A DNA stretch of 21,582 bases from a virus: IMG/VR virus record IMGVR_UViG_3300048672_001369, positions 1-21,582 of that record; one strand, written 5' to 3'. Numbering within the stretch: position 1 is the first letter of the stretch; each line of letters opens with the position of its first letter. Below the pieces are notes generated by a model that made no database searches, was not told where the DNA came from, and was given only the letters and a program-made list of their open reading frames with translations. Of this stretch, positions 14,607 through 21,582 are shown piece by piece. The position numbers and the translations under genes are program-made.

Positions 14607-15653
14607 ATGTTTAAGTCTATAGTCCTCCAGAATTTTCAGTCACACAAGGACACCACGCTGGAATTTGATCCAGGCGTGAATGTCATCATAGGAGATAGCG
14701 ACTCAGGGAAGACTGCGATTCTACGCGCGCTGACTTGGGTGCTGACGAATCGTCCGACAGGGGAGGCTTTTCGGAGATATGGAACATCTGAGACTCGGGT
14801 AAAGGTGGAGACTATTGAAGGGTCTGTTGAGCGGCTGCGTGCTGACAACGGCAACTTATATTGGGTGGGTGTGGAACGGTTGGCTGCCATAGGGACGTCC
14901 GTTCCGGAGTCTGTGCTGAAGCTGCTTAAGATGGATCCGGAGGTTAATATCCAGCGGCAACTTGATGCTCCATTCCTGCTATCTTGCTCGCCAGGAGAGG
15001 TTGCCCAGCGGTTGAATGCCTCCGTCGGGTTGGATGAGATTGATGTCGGATTAGTAAATGTCGCAAGGCGCGTTCGACAAGGTCAGCTCATATTTGAGCA
15101 GGCAGAGACGGAGTGTGCGGCTGTATCGAAGCTGGTAGACTCCTTTGCCTATCTTACTGAGATGGAGCAGGCGGTTTCCCAACTAGAGCAGCAGTCACGA
15201 GATTTGGATATTATGGAATTGCAGATCGCTAGGCTGACTGATATTTTGGGAGAGGTTCAGCAGAGTCAACTGGAGATGGATTCTTTGCCTGCTGTGGATA
15301 TGCTTCTTCTGCTACTGAGAACGGCGCAGGAGCAGCTTCAAAACTATAATAAGGTATATGAGCAATGTCAGAAGCTATCGGTTCTGATCAAGGATGTTGC
15401 GAAGGCTAATAAGACTTTGGATGATATGCCGGATATGATTGGATTACTTCGTATTGTCTCTGGAGTAGAATATAATCTTGAACGGCTGGGCGAGTATACA
15501 AAATCAAAACAGGGTATGGAGAGTACATTGGTCAGTTATAGTGAGATTAGCCAGAACTTGCGTTCTGTAACCGAGACACTTACGGAGCGAGAGAGGAGAC
15601 TCCGCAAGGAATTTCCGCTGATTTGTCCCCTGTGCGGTAGGAAGGGGAAGTAA
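14607..15653 (+). CDS. SbcC/Rad50-like ATPase, N-terminal half ending at the zinc hook
   Basis: A 348-residue protein. It begins with an SMC/Rad50-type ATPase lobe: FQSHKDTTLEFDPGVNVIIG, Walker A GDSDSGKT (29-36) and a Q-loop-like LDAPFLLS. From about residue 150 it is a coiled coil rich in Q, E and L. It ends with FPLICPLCGRKGK, where CPLC (340-343) is the Rad50 zinc-hook CxxC. No signature motif, Walker B or descending coil follows. Those parts appear in the separate gene at 17241. Together with the nuclease at 15856 it should act in processing DNA ends, like T4 gp46/gp47. The start has only a weak ribosome-binding site. Confidence 0.85.
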   Translation: MFKSIVLQNFQSHKDTTLEFDPGVNVIIGDSDSGKTAILRALTWVLTNRPTGEAFRRYGTSETRVKVETIEGSVERLRADNGNLYWVGVERLAAIGTSVPESVLKLLKMDPEVNIQRQLDAPFLLSCSPGEVAQRLNASVGLDEIDVGLVNVARRVRQGQLIFEQAETECAAVSKLVDSFAYLTEMEQAVSQLEQQSRDLDIMELQIARLTDILGEVQQSQLEMDSLPAVDMLLLLLRTAQEQLQNYNKVYEQCQKLSVLIKDVAKANKTLDDMPDMIGLLRIVSGVEYNLERLGEYTKSKQGMESTLVSYSEISQNLRSVTETLTERERRLRKEFPLICPLCGRKGK

Positions 15654-15655
15654 GC

Positions 15656-15859
15656 ATGAGAGCAAAGATGTGTTTGGAGCCCGATGAAATTCTTGTAGTG
15701 CGGTTTTCTGGAGCCATTAGTTCTGAAGAAGCCACGCATACTGCTGAGGTGATTCGGCAAATGCTTCCGAAAACCAAGTTGTTGGTTGGTTCTCATGATG
15801 TGGGATTTAGTACTATCTCGCAAAAGATTTTGTGCGAGGAGTGTCGGGCCAACATATGA
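15656..15859 (+). CDS. Small hypothetical protein
   Basis: A 67-residue protein starting two bases after the ATPase stop and overlapping the nuclease start by ATGA. The sequence LEPDEILVVRFSGAISSEEA, then LLVGSHDVGFSTIS, suggests a small alpha/beta fold vaguely like short phage proteins of unknown role. It ends with CEEC. Its place between the two SbcCD-like genes suggests use in the same complex, but only by position. Confidence 0.55.
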   Translation: MRAKMCLEPDEILVVRFSGAISSEEATHTAEVIRQMLPKTKLLVGSHDVGFSTISQKILCEECRANI

Positions 15860-16785
15860 ACGTTTCTGCGATCTTGACATCTGATCTGCATCTCCGGGAG
15901 GATACGCCGGTCTGTCGGACAGATGATTTTCAGAAGACGCTTCAGAGGAAGTTGGATTGGCTCTCGGAGTTGCAGCAGAAATATGCTGGCGTTCCCATTT
16001 TGGATGCAGGAGATTTATTGCATCATTGGAAGCCCTCCCCGGCGCTTCTGTCTTGGGTGATGTTGAATCTTCCTAGACCGTTTATCACAGTACCTGGGAA
16101 TCACGACATGCCGCAGCATAATCTAGATCTGTTGCCAACTTCTGGATTATATACCTTGTCGGTGAGCGAGAGCATACAGATGCTAACCGGGGAGTTCCCG
16201 CTGTGGGATGATGCGTTACCATTTGATATTTATGCGATTCCGTGGGGAGCGGAAGTTTTGCATCCAGCTTGTCCGAAGCCAAGGAAATATCGTAAGAAAG
16301 TTCTGTTGTATCACGGGTTAACTTATGTTGGCTTGGAGCCTTATCCTGGTGCAGAGAAGGAGGGACTCACAGCGAGTTGCTTGTTGGAGCGATTCCCGCA
16401 ATTTGACCTGATTGTAAGTGGACACTATCACAGAGGGTTTGCAATTTGTTCTAAGGATCAAAAGCGGATGCTTGCTAATCCTGGAGGCATCGCTAGGATG
16501 ACGGCGGATGAGATTGATCGGCAACCGTATGTCTACCTATGGGATGCGGAGCGGAATGTGATAACTCCTGTTGCGGTGCCGATTGAACAGGGCGTTGTCA
16601 GGCGAGATCATATCATTCAGCAAGAGGAGCGAAGTGGCAGGATGGATGCGTTTCTGTCACGGATGAGCCAGGACGTGGAGATTCAGCTCTCCTTCCGAGA
16701 GAATTTGCAGCGATATATGGTGCAGAATACGATATCTGCCACAGTGGAGCAGGAGATCTGGAAATGCCTAGAAGTCCAGAAGTAG
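15856..16785 (+). CDS. SbcD/Mre11-like metallophosphoesterase nuclease
   Basis: A 309-residue calcineurin-type phosphoesterase with all metal-binding motifs: SDLHL (D10, H12), AGDLLHHW (D53), PGNHD (N82, H83, D84), LYHG (H153) and SGHYHRG (H190, H192). It would be the nuclease partner of the split Rad50-like ATPase, equivalent to T4 gp47. The start ATG 15856 is preferred over an in-frame upstream start because it overlaps the previous stop by ATGA and begins right at the first strand. The C-terminal 60 residues are helical and could bind the ATPase coiled coil. Confidence 0.88.
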   Translation: MNVSAILTSDLHLREDTPVCRTDDFQKTLQRKLDWLSELQQKYAGVPILDAGDLLHHWKPSPALLSWVMLNLPRPFITVPGNHDMPQHNLDLLPTSGLYTLSVSESIQMLTGEFPLWDDALPFDIYAIPWGAEVLHPACPKPRKYRKKVLLYHGLTYVGLEPYPGAEKEGLTASCLLERFPQFDLIVSGHYHRGFAICSKDQKRMLANPGGIARMTADEIDRQPYVYLWDAERNVITPVAVPIEQGVVRRDHIIQQEERSGRMDAFLSRMSQDVEIQLSFRENLQRYMVQNTISATVEQEIWKCLEVQK

Positions 16786-16958
16786 AGCAGTTCGTCATGG
16801 AATACGGGGAGCAGTATCGAGGTTTCATTGAGAATGCCTTGGAGTTCCTTGATTCTGTGGAGATTCTTGATTCTCTGGAAAAGGAAAATTTAGGGGAGCC
16901 CATAGATCGGTCGAAGTGTATCGAAGATCTATTGCGTTTCTCGGCTGGAGGATATTGA
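16764..16958 (+). CDS. Small acidic helical protein
   Basis: A 64-residue acidic protein overlapping the nuclease gene by 22 bases. AGGAG at 16750-16754 is nine bases before its ATG. The sequence (QFVMEYGEQYRGFIENALEFLDSVEIL) predicts two helices. I do not recognise it. It lies between the halves of the split ATPase, so may be part of that complex. Confidence 0.55.
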   Translation: MPRSPEVEQFVMEYGEQYRGFIENALEFLDSVEILDSLEKENLGEPIDRSKCIEDLLRFSAGGY

Positions 16959-17209
16959 TGGCAGATGATGCGGTAGTATTGGCGAATCAACTGTTGAACT
17001 TGAAGCGGCAGATTGAGGTGGATAAGGAGAAGAAAGCTCATTTAGAAGGTCAGCTTGCGTCGTTGATGTCCAGGCTTGAGAAGGAGTTTGCTTGTGCGAC
17101 AATTGAGGATGCGGAAGTAAAGGTAGCAAAGCTGAGCAAAGACATCGAGAAATTGACGGGGTTGGTGAGGGAGAAGATCACTGCTATTCAACAACAGTAT
17201 TCCGTGTGA
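16958..17209 (+). CDS. Coiled-coil protein between the split ATPase halves
   Basis: An 83-residue protein that is almost entirely heptad-like: LANQLLNLKRQIEVDKEKKAHLEGQL..., then IEDAEVKVAKLSKDIEKLTG. One cysteine (FACATIEDAE) sits between two helices, in a style seen in small phage proteins near SbcC-like genes (as I recall, G/A-C-x-x-I/L-E-E-A-E). ATG 16958 overlaps the previous stop and has GGAGG five bases upstream. It could supply the missing descending arm of the split Rad50-like coil; that is inference. Confidence 0.65.
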   Translation: MADDAVVLANQLLNLKRQIEVDKEKKAHLEGQLASLMSRLEKEFACATIEDAEVKVAKLSKDIEKLTGLVREKITAIQQQYSV

Positions 17210-17240
17210 GCTTAGAGTTTCTTGTCAAAGGATGATTTAG

Positions 17241-17852
17241 ATGCAGCAGATTATTAAAACACTCCGAGCGGATTTGGAGCAGCGTAAGGGACGGCTACTC
17301 CAGCTTCAGCAGCAGTTCGAGAAAGCGCAGGGAGAACGTAAGCAAGCCAAGCGGGCGCTATGGGCCTCTGAGCGGGCACAGGTGATCCTTCAGCAGGTAG
17401 CTCAGGCGACTCAGCAGGAGTTGGAGTATCGGGTGAGTGAGTTGGTAACGCTGGCGTTGTCCGGGGTGTTTCCAGATCCATACCAGTTTAAGTTGCGGTT
17501 TGTGGTTCGTCGGGGGAAGACTGAGGCGGACCTGCTGTTTCTGCGTGGGGAGCAGGAGATCGACCCGCTGTCTGCTTCTGGTGGGGGTGTCGTGGATGTA
17601 GCTGCGTTTGCGCTTCGTGTTGCCTTGTGGCGGCTGTCCAATGGGTTGCGTCCTGTCCTCATTTTGGATGAACCGGCGAAGTTTGTTAGTGCTAGTTTGA
17701 GGGAAAATGTTGGAAAGATGTTGAAAGAATTATCTGGGCGTTTGAAGTTACAGATAATTATGATCACTCATATCCAGGAATTTGCAGAGATTGCAGATAG
17801 AACATTCGAGGTCAGTAAGAAAGACGGGAGTAGTTCTGTGGAGGTTATATGA
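17241..17852 (+). CDS. SbcC/Rad50-like ATPase, C-terminal half
   Basis: A 203-residue protein with an N-terminal coiled coil (residues 1-65), followed by an ABC C-lobe: LSASGGGVVDVAAFALRVAL carries the signature motif (S113-G116), PVLILDEP is Walker B (D143, E144), FVSASL is the D-loop region, and IMITHIQEF is the H-loop (H177). It has no Walker A, so it must pair with the N-terminal half at 14607. The DEP form after Walker B instead of DEGFGSLD is common in phage versions, as I recall. The last bases overlap the next gene by ATGA. Confidence 0.88.
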   Translation: MQQIIKTLRADLEQRKGRLLQLQQQFEKAQGERKQAKRALWASERAQVILQQVAQATQQELEYRVSELVTLALSGVFPDPYQFKLRFVVRRGKTEADLLFLRGEQEIDPLSASGGGVVDVAAFALRVALWRLSNGLRPVLILDEPAKFVSASLRENVGKMLKELSGRLKLQIIMITHIQEFAEIADRTFEVSKKDGSSSVEVI

Positions 17853-18283
17853 AGGATCTACTGACGATGGATCTGGCGGCAATTCGAGCGGGAGTATCCA
17901 TCTCAACGATTCAGCGGAATGCTGCTTCTGGCTCTTTATCTGTGGCACAGCGGGGTTCTAATAGGCAGTTGTTTTTTGATTCTGAGGAAGTGGATAGGTG
18001 GATGGTATGGTTTCATGCGCATATTAAAAAAGTAAAAGAGAGCAAACAACGGCAAATTTCTATGCTGTGTAGGGGAAGTGGTATAGTTGTTTCGGATAAA
18101 TTGTCTTGTGAAGAGGAAGATGAGTTTGACAGGAATCGATTGTTGACGCTTGCTCGTGGGAAGGATAAGGAAGCGGCAAGGAAGGCGTTATCTGAATTGT
18201 ATACTAGATACAACAGACTTCGCTTGCTATTGGAAGAGCAGCGAGTGGGATTTACTTTGGGAAGGGATAGCATGAGATGTTGA
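17849..18283 (+). CDS. Helix-turn-helix DNA-binding protein (MerR/excisionase-like N-terminus)
   Basis: A 144-residue protein. Residues 6-52 read as a MerR/excisionase-type winged helix: LAAIRAGVSISTIQRNAASGSL, a turn, then RQLFFDSEEVDRWM. The rest is a charged region with two cysteines (MLCRGSG, KLSCEEED) and a helical tail. It may regulate transcription or bind a specific DNA site; without an integrase in view, excisionase is not implied. It follows the split ATPase with an ATGA overlap. Confidence 0.6.
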   Translation: MKDLLTMDLAAIRAGVSISTIQRNAASGSLSVAQRGSNRQLFFDSEEVDRWMVWFHAHIKKVKESKQRQISMLCRGSGIVVSDKLSCEEEDEFDRNRLLTLARGKDKEAARKALSELYTRYNRLRLLLEEQRVGFTLGRDSMRC

Positions 18284-18630
18284 GGATCTTACAGCACCAG
18301 GTCCGAGATTGGGCGAAGCAGAACTTTGGGGATGTTCCGACTTGGATGCCCTTAGTGGGAGTAATGGAGGAATTGGGAGAGCTGAGTCACGCTCACTTGA
18401 AGGAAGCCCAGGGCATTAGGTTGCAAGAGAACCATCAGGAGAAAGCGAAGGATGCGGTTGGAGATTTGATTATATATTTGGCCCATTATTGCTCGGTGCG
18501 TGGATTTGACCTGGAGGATATTGTGAATGATACCTGGGAGAAGGTGTCGAAACGTGACTGGAGAAAAGAACCCCATACGGCGCATATAACGTGCGATCAT
18601 GGATATCGGTGGAAAATAGGGGAGAAGTGA
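18277..18630 (+). CDS. MazG-like nucleotide pyrophosphohydrolase
   Basis: A 117-residue all-helical protein with the metal-binding pattern of the MazG/dUTPase-dimer superfamily: MEELGELSHAHLK (E31, E32, E35) and KAKDAVGDLIIYL (D59, D63). These enzymes cleave NTPs or dNTPs to monophosphates and pyrophosphate, cleaning the nucleotide pool or lowering alarmone signalling. The single-domain size suits phage MazG-like proteins. The start overlaps the helix-turn-helix gene by seven bases. The substrate cannot be told. Confidence 0.82.
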   Translation: MLRILQHQVRDWAKQNFGDVPTWMPLVGVMEELGELSHAHLKEAQGIRLQENHQEKAKDAVGDLIIYLAHYCSVRGFDLEDIVNDTWEKVSKRDWRKEPHTAHITCDHGYRWKIGEK

Positions 18631-19178
18631 ATACTCGGGGAGTGAAACAAAAAGGCAGAAATCTTCAAAATCGAATTGCGAAGGATTTGGCGAAGATCAC
18701 CGAGCTTAAATACGGCTCACCAAACGACGATCTGGCGGATCTTCGTGGGCGCTTGATGGGGACGCCTGGCGCAGATATTGTCAGATCGAGAACTGCGATG
18801 GATCTGACACCCTTTTACGTGGAATGCAAAAATTCTGAGTCGTGGTCACTGGGAAAGAGGATGTTTCAGGATGGACTTGGACAATTGATTCGATGGTATC
18901 TGTCTACGTCAGATAAGGCCGCGAGCCGCAAGGATGATCTGCGTAACATTCCTATTGTCGTGGCAGCTCAAGCACATGTAGCACCAATTGTGGTGATCTC
19001 AGAAAATAGATTCAATAAAGGGGATCTTGTCAGGTCATACGGCGTAATTTGCACGCGAGTTCCTGTTAGCAGGTTTTTGGATTCTAAGAAGGAATATACG
19101 TCGGTCTCGTATCTTGCTATTGTGGATATCCTCTCATGGGAAGACTTCCTTCGGTTGTGGTACGGGGATAAGAAGTGA
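18627..19178 (+). CDS. PD-(D/E)XK family nuclease (Holliday-junction-resolvase-like)
   Basis: A 183-residue protein from GTG 18627, which overlaps the MazG stop as GTGA and follows AGGGGAG. An in-frame GTG at 18591 would extend it into the MazG gene and is less likely. The catalytic pattern is KGRNLQNRIAKDL, then GADIV (D50), then FYVECKN (E66, K68), the core of PD-(D/E)XK nucleases. The first helix has Q/D in place of the usual glutamate. In this context it could resolve recombination intermediates or debranch DNA before packaging. A restriction-type nuclease is the alternative. Confidence 0.7.
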   Translation: MNTRGVKQKGRNLQNRIAKDLAKITELKYGSPNDDLADLRGRLMGTPGADIVRSRTAMDLTPFYVECKNSESWSLGKRMFQDGLGQLIRWYLSTSDKAASRKDDLRNIPIVVAAQAHVAPIVVISENRFNKGDLVRSYGVICTRVPVSRFLDSKKEYTSVSYLAIVDILSWEDFLRLWYGDKK

Positions 19179-19510
19179 GACGGGCAGCACTGATATTCAT
19201 TTCAATGGAACAGCTTTTCGTTAACAGAATATCTACTCAGGAGAATGTTTTTGTATTGCTTCGGGAGTTAGGAGTGTCAGATGCTGCGTTAGTCCGGCTC
19301 TCTGCTTGGGGACAATGTGTTGATCGAGGAGGGATGTTATTTCGGTTTGATTCTTATAAGCATGAGACGACTCTTCCTTTTTGTGCTGATGGATGTCGTG
19401 CGGTGGAGTTATCTATTGAGGAACTTAATTCTTTCTTTGCATCTTGCAGTCATCAGGAGTGCGCTTTTGTAAACATAAATTCTGGTCGGGTTATAGAAAG
19501 AACTGAATAA
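19175..19510 (+). CDS. Hypothetical protein
   Basis: A 111-residue protein if started at GTG 19175 (GTGA overlap with the nuclease) or 101 residues from ATG 19205. Four to five cysteines (GQC, FCADGC, SCSHQEC) could bind metal. No recognised domain. It ends 9 bases before the next gene. Confidence 0.5.
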   Translation: MRRAALIFISMEQLFVNRISTQENVFVLLRELGVSDAALVRLSAWGQCVDRGGMLFRFDSYKHETTLPFCADGCRAVELSIEELNSFFASCSHQECAFVNINSGRVIERTE

Positions 19511-19519
19511 GGGAGGAAT

Positions 19520-19744
19520 ATGCGAGACCAATCTCCTCGTGGATTTCCTCGGATCACGATGACGGAACGTATTTGTCAGATGTTGAAAATTCAATTGAAA
19601 GGGTCTCAAAGGGGTTCTCTGTGGGCGTCTCGAAGTTATTGGAATCCTGATGAGGCGCGGAGGATGCGATTGAAGTCATCGAGGAACATAAGCAAGCAGG
19701 GATGGATTGTTGTTGGGGTAGGAAAGAATGATGACCCGCGCTAA
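19520..19744 (+). CDS. Small basic hypothetical protein
   Basis: A 74-residue basic protein (ICQMLKIQLKG, EARRMRLKSSRN) with GGGAGG before ATG 19520. It overlaps the next gene by 17 bases. Its charge suggests nucleic acid binding, but no domain is recognised. Confidence 0.5.
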   Translation: MRDQSPRGFPRITMTERICQMLKIQLKGSQRGSLWASRSYWNPDEARRMRLKSSRNISKQGWIVVGVGKNDDPR

Positions 19745-20543
19745 GAAGAGCATCACAACCCGGTTGCCTATTAAGGCGAATGCTTCAAAGTCAAGGAAGC
19801 TCTCGCTTGAGCAGCAGGGTATCGCGTGTCAGAAATTAGCGACGGGATTGCGCCCGCGAGTGGTAGCTGAGCAGATGCGCAAGGAGCATGGCGTACAGGC
19901 GTCGCCGGAGGCGTATGCGAATTATCTGCGAACGCACGCTACGGAGATTGCCCAATATCGGAAGTCATGGAATGAGAATGTTCGTGACAAGGTGCATCTG
20001 CGATTTTCTGGCGCCCGTCTGATTGAGCTGGTCAAGGCATATTATATGCTGCTTCGGCTGCTCTTTCGGGTGATGTGTCCGACCTGTCTTGGGGGAGGAG
20101 TTACTTCTATTAAAAGTAAAAGTAGAAAAGAAGGTGAATTATCGATAGCACGTCGCTGTCGGACTTGCAAAGGGTGTAAGTGGGTTGTGGCGAAGGAGGC
20201 GGATACCTATGAGCTAGGAGATGATGCCGCGGCCGGAGCTTTACGGCTGGCGACGATTCCAATGCCCATAAATGTCGATCCGGCAGTGTGGGATCGTATG
20301 GCGGCCATTTTGCGGCAGATACGTGAGGAAGTTGGCGATGCGAAGCAAGACAAGGGGAGTAGTGGCGAAGACCTAGAGGCTGTTGCTCGTATTGCTGCCC
20401 TTCAGGCCATGACGTCGAAACTGAGTCAGATGACCTCGGAAGAATTTAGCGCCTTCTGTCGATCTCAGTTGGGGTCGCGTCAGGAGTTACCGACGATGAT
20501 TGATGGTGTGATAACAATTCCTTTTGAAACGAATGAACAATGA
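19728..20543 (+). CDS. Probable terminase small subunit with zinc-binding insert
   Basis: A 271-residue protein immediately before the large terminase (TGATG overlap), the usual place of the DNA-recognition subunit of the packaging motor. The N-terminal part reads as a helix-turn-helix (QQGIACQKLATGLRPRVVAEQM). The middle holds CPTCLGGG and, after a lysine-rich loop, CRTCKGC, a DnaJ-like zinc pair. The C-terminal region is helical (EAVARIAALQAMTSKL). The zinc part is uncommon for a small terminase. The loop between the cysteine pairs is coded by an AT-rich patch (20101-20147). The role is inferred mainly from context. Confidence 0.55.
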   Translation: MMTRAKKSITTRLPIKANASKSRKLSLEQQGIACQKLATGLRPRVVAEQMRKEHGVQASPEAYANYLRTHATEIAQYRKSWNENVRDKVHLRFSGARLIELVKAYYMLLRLLFRVMCPTCLGGGVTSIKSKSRKEGELSIARRCRTCKGCKWVVAKEADTYELGDDAAAGALRLATIPMPINVDPAVWDRMAAILRQIREEVGDAKQDKGSSGEDLEAVARIAALQAMTSKLSQMTSEEFSAFCRSQLGSRQELPTMIDGVITIPFETNEQ

Positions 20544-21582
20544 TGGACGCTTTGCTTGATCCAGATATTGTGCGGGAGGCAGCGTCAGGTCGGGTGCCGA
20601 CGACTGAGGAGGAGCTGTGGCATTTCTGTAAGTATGTTCTGCAATTGCCTTGTGAGGCATGCGGAGGGACAGGAGTTTGGTCAACTACTGACGGACAGGA
20701 TACTTGTCTGTGGTGTCATGGTCAGGGCCGCATTGGGATGCATTTTAGTCGGACGGCTATCTGCCCAGGACACGTGGCGCCGATGCGAGTGCTCTGGGAG
20801 ATATGGTCCGGGACCCTCAAGCACGTGCTGATTGTCGGAAACCGGGGCGGAGGTAAGACGCTACTGTTGGCCGTGATGGAGTTCCTCAAGATGTGGTTTC
20901 AGCGGTATACCGTCTGCCATATGGGAGCAGTTGAGAATCAGGCGAATCGCGCGCGGGAGCATTTTCATCATATCGTGATGGAGCCTCCGTGGTCTTCTAG
21001 GCTGAATGGACAGGAGCCGGGGAAGGAGGGCATCCGATTCGCCGAGGGAGGTCGCATTGAGTGGCTTCCTGGCACGCTGAAACAGGCGTCCGGACCGCAT
21101 CCGGAGTTGTCGGTATTAGATGAAGTGGACGAGTGTGACTGGATGGTCCGTCAGCGGTTTCTGAAGACTCCGTTTGGGCCAAGGGCGCAGTTTATCGAAT
21201 CTTCGACGCACTACATTCAGCTCGGGACGATCAGCCGCATCGAGAAAGAGGCCCCGCATCTTCCGATGAGGAAGTTTTGCCTGTGGGAGACGCTTGAGCG
21301 GTGTGAGTACGACTGCGACGAGATGCCTCTGCTCGACGGGACGATCGGACGCTGTCCGCTCTATGAGTCGGAGGAAGTGCGTGTCGACGGGACCGTGCAG
21401 ATGGTGACCTTGTGCGGGGGAGAGATCGCGCGACGGTGTGACGGGCATATTCCTGTTCCGTCTGCGGCGTCTCGGTGGGCGCAGGCGGACGTGTATACTC
21501 GACGGGTCGAGTTCCTGTGTGAAAAGCCTGGTATGACTTTGGGGGCTCGGGCATTTCACGCCTTCTCTCCAGAGGTGAGTGT
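20543..21582 (+). CDS. Terminase large subunit with N-terminal zinc motif (partial)
   Basis: An open frame runs from ATG 20543 to the right edge (346 codons, no stop). Residues 37-62 form a DnaJ-like zinc motif (CEACGGTG and CLWCHGQGR). The ATPase core has Walker A GNRGGGKT (99-106), SVLDEVDE as Walker B with catalytic acidic residue (D193, E194), and a coupling-type segment FIESSTH. The protein would pump DNA into the capsid; the nuclease domain should lie beyond the window. A further cysteine group (ERCEYDC, GRCPLY, TLCGG, RRCDG) at residues 255-310 looks like a second metal-binding insert. The zinc motifs set it apart from common terminases. Confidence 0.78.
   Translation, partial: MDALLDPDIVREAASGRVPTTEEELWHFCKYVLQLPCEACGGTGVWSTTDGQDTCLWCHGQGRIGMHFSRTAICPGHVAPMRVLWEIWSGTLKHVLIVGNRGGGKTLLLAVMEFLKMWFQRYTVCHMGAVENQANRAREHFHHIVMEPPWSSRLNGQEPGKEGIRFAEGGRIEWLPGTLKQASGPHPELSVLDEVDECDWMVRQRFLKTPFGPRAQFIESSTHYIQLGTISRIEKEAPHLPMRKFCLWETLERCEYDCDEMPLLDGTIGRCPLYESEEVRVDGTVQMVTLCGGEIARRCDGHIPVPSAASRWAQADVYTRRVEFLCEKPGMTLGARAFHAFSPEVS

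Noticed and set aside
17849-18283. Excisionase of a lysogeny module
   Set aside because: Only the generic helix-turn-helix is seen. No integrase, attachment site or repressor is visible nearby, so a neutral DNA-binding call is used.
21116-21559. Long minus-strand open frames of 147 and 107 residues at the right edge
   Set aside because: They lie opposite the large terminase, which has clear ATPase motifs. Their arginine- and proline-rich translations are typical of antisense frames in GC-rich DNA.

Overview
The window is a densely packed, one-directional stretch of a double-stranded DNA tailed phage (Caudoviricetes) or closely related prophage. Every gene I can support is on the + strand. 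Genes abut or overlap by a few bases (ATGA, GTGA and TGATG junctions), ribosome-binding sites are of the AGGAGG/GGAG type, and the order runs from replication through recombination to packaging. I see no tRNA, rRNA, CRISPR array, integrase or insertion sequence. The host cannot be named from the sequence. Calls rest on motifs and family memory, since no search could be run.

Layout. 1-341: the C-terminal end of a DnaB-like replicative helicase. 338-770: an AT-rich locus that looks frameshifted at a run of seven Gs. 785-5980: a replisome block with a sliding clamp, a small helical protein, a fused uracil-DNA-glycosylase-like/3'-5' exonuclease protein carrying a 373-residue LAGLIDADG intein, a zinc-ribbon peptide, and a family A polymerase lacking its own exonuclease. 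5985-8431: an AT-rich two-gene cassette, a ParB-domain protein and a PP-loop PAPS-reductase-like protein (IbrB/IbrA type). 8428-9342: a GC-rich clamp-loader ATPase. 9352-10375: small unknown genes, then about 325 bases with only tiny ORFs. 10376-14429: a putative recombination mediator, a one-helix membrane peptide, a gp32-like ssDNA-binding protein, a RecA/UvsX-type recombinase, a zinc-finger peptide and a FEN-type 5' nuclease. 14420-17852: an SbcCD-like complex whose ATPase is split into an N-terminal half and a C-terminal half, with the nuclease and two small helical proteins between them. 17849-19744: a helix-turn-helix protein, a MazG-like pyrophosphohydrolase, a PD-(D/E)XK nuclease and two unknown small proteins. 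19728-21582: a probable small terminase with a zinc-binding insert, then a large terminase that runs off the right edge.

Together the genes would give the phage a near-complete replisome (helicase, clamp, clamp loader, split polymerase plus proofreader, SSB), a recombination-dependent replication and end-processing set (recombinase, mediator, SbcCD-like, FEN, resolvase-like nuclease), nucleotide-pool sanitation (MazG), and then packaging. A primase is not in view and may lie upstream.

The most unusual points are the polymerase split into separate UDG-exonuclease and polymerase genes with an intein in the Exo II motif; the Rad50/SbcC-like ATPase broken exactly after its zinc hook, with a coiled-coil gene between the halves; the AT-rich ParB/PP-loop cassette inserted between polymerase and clamp loader; and the apparent G7 frameshift at 491-497.
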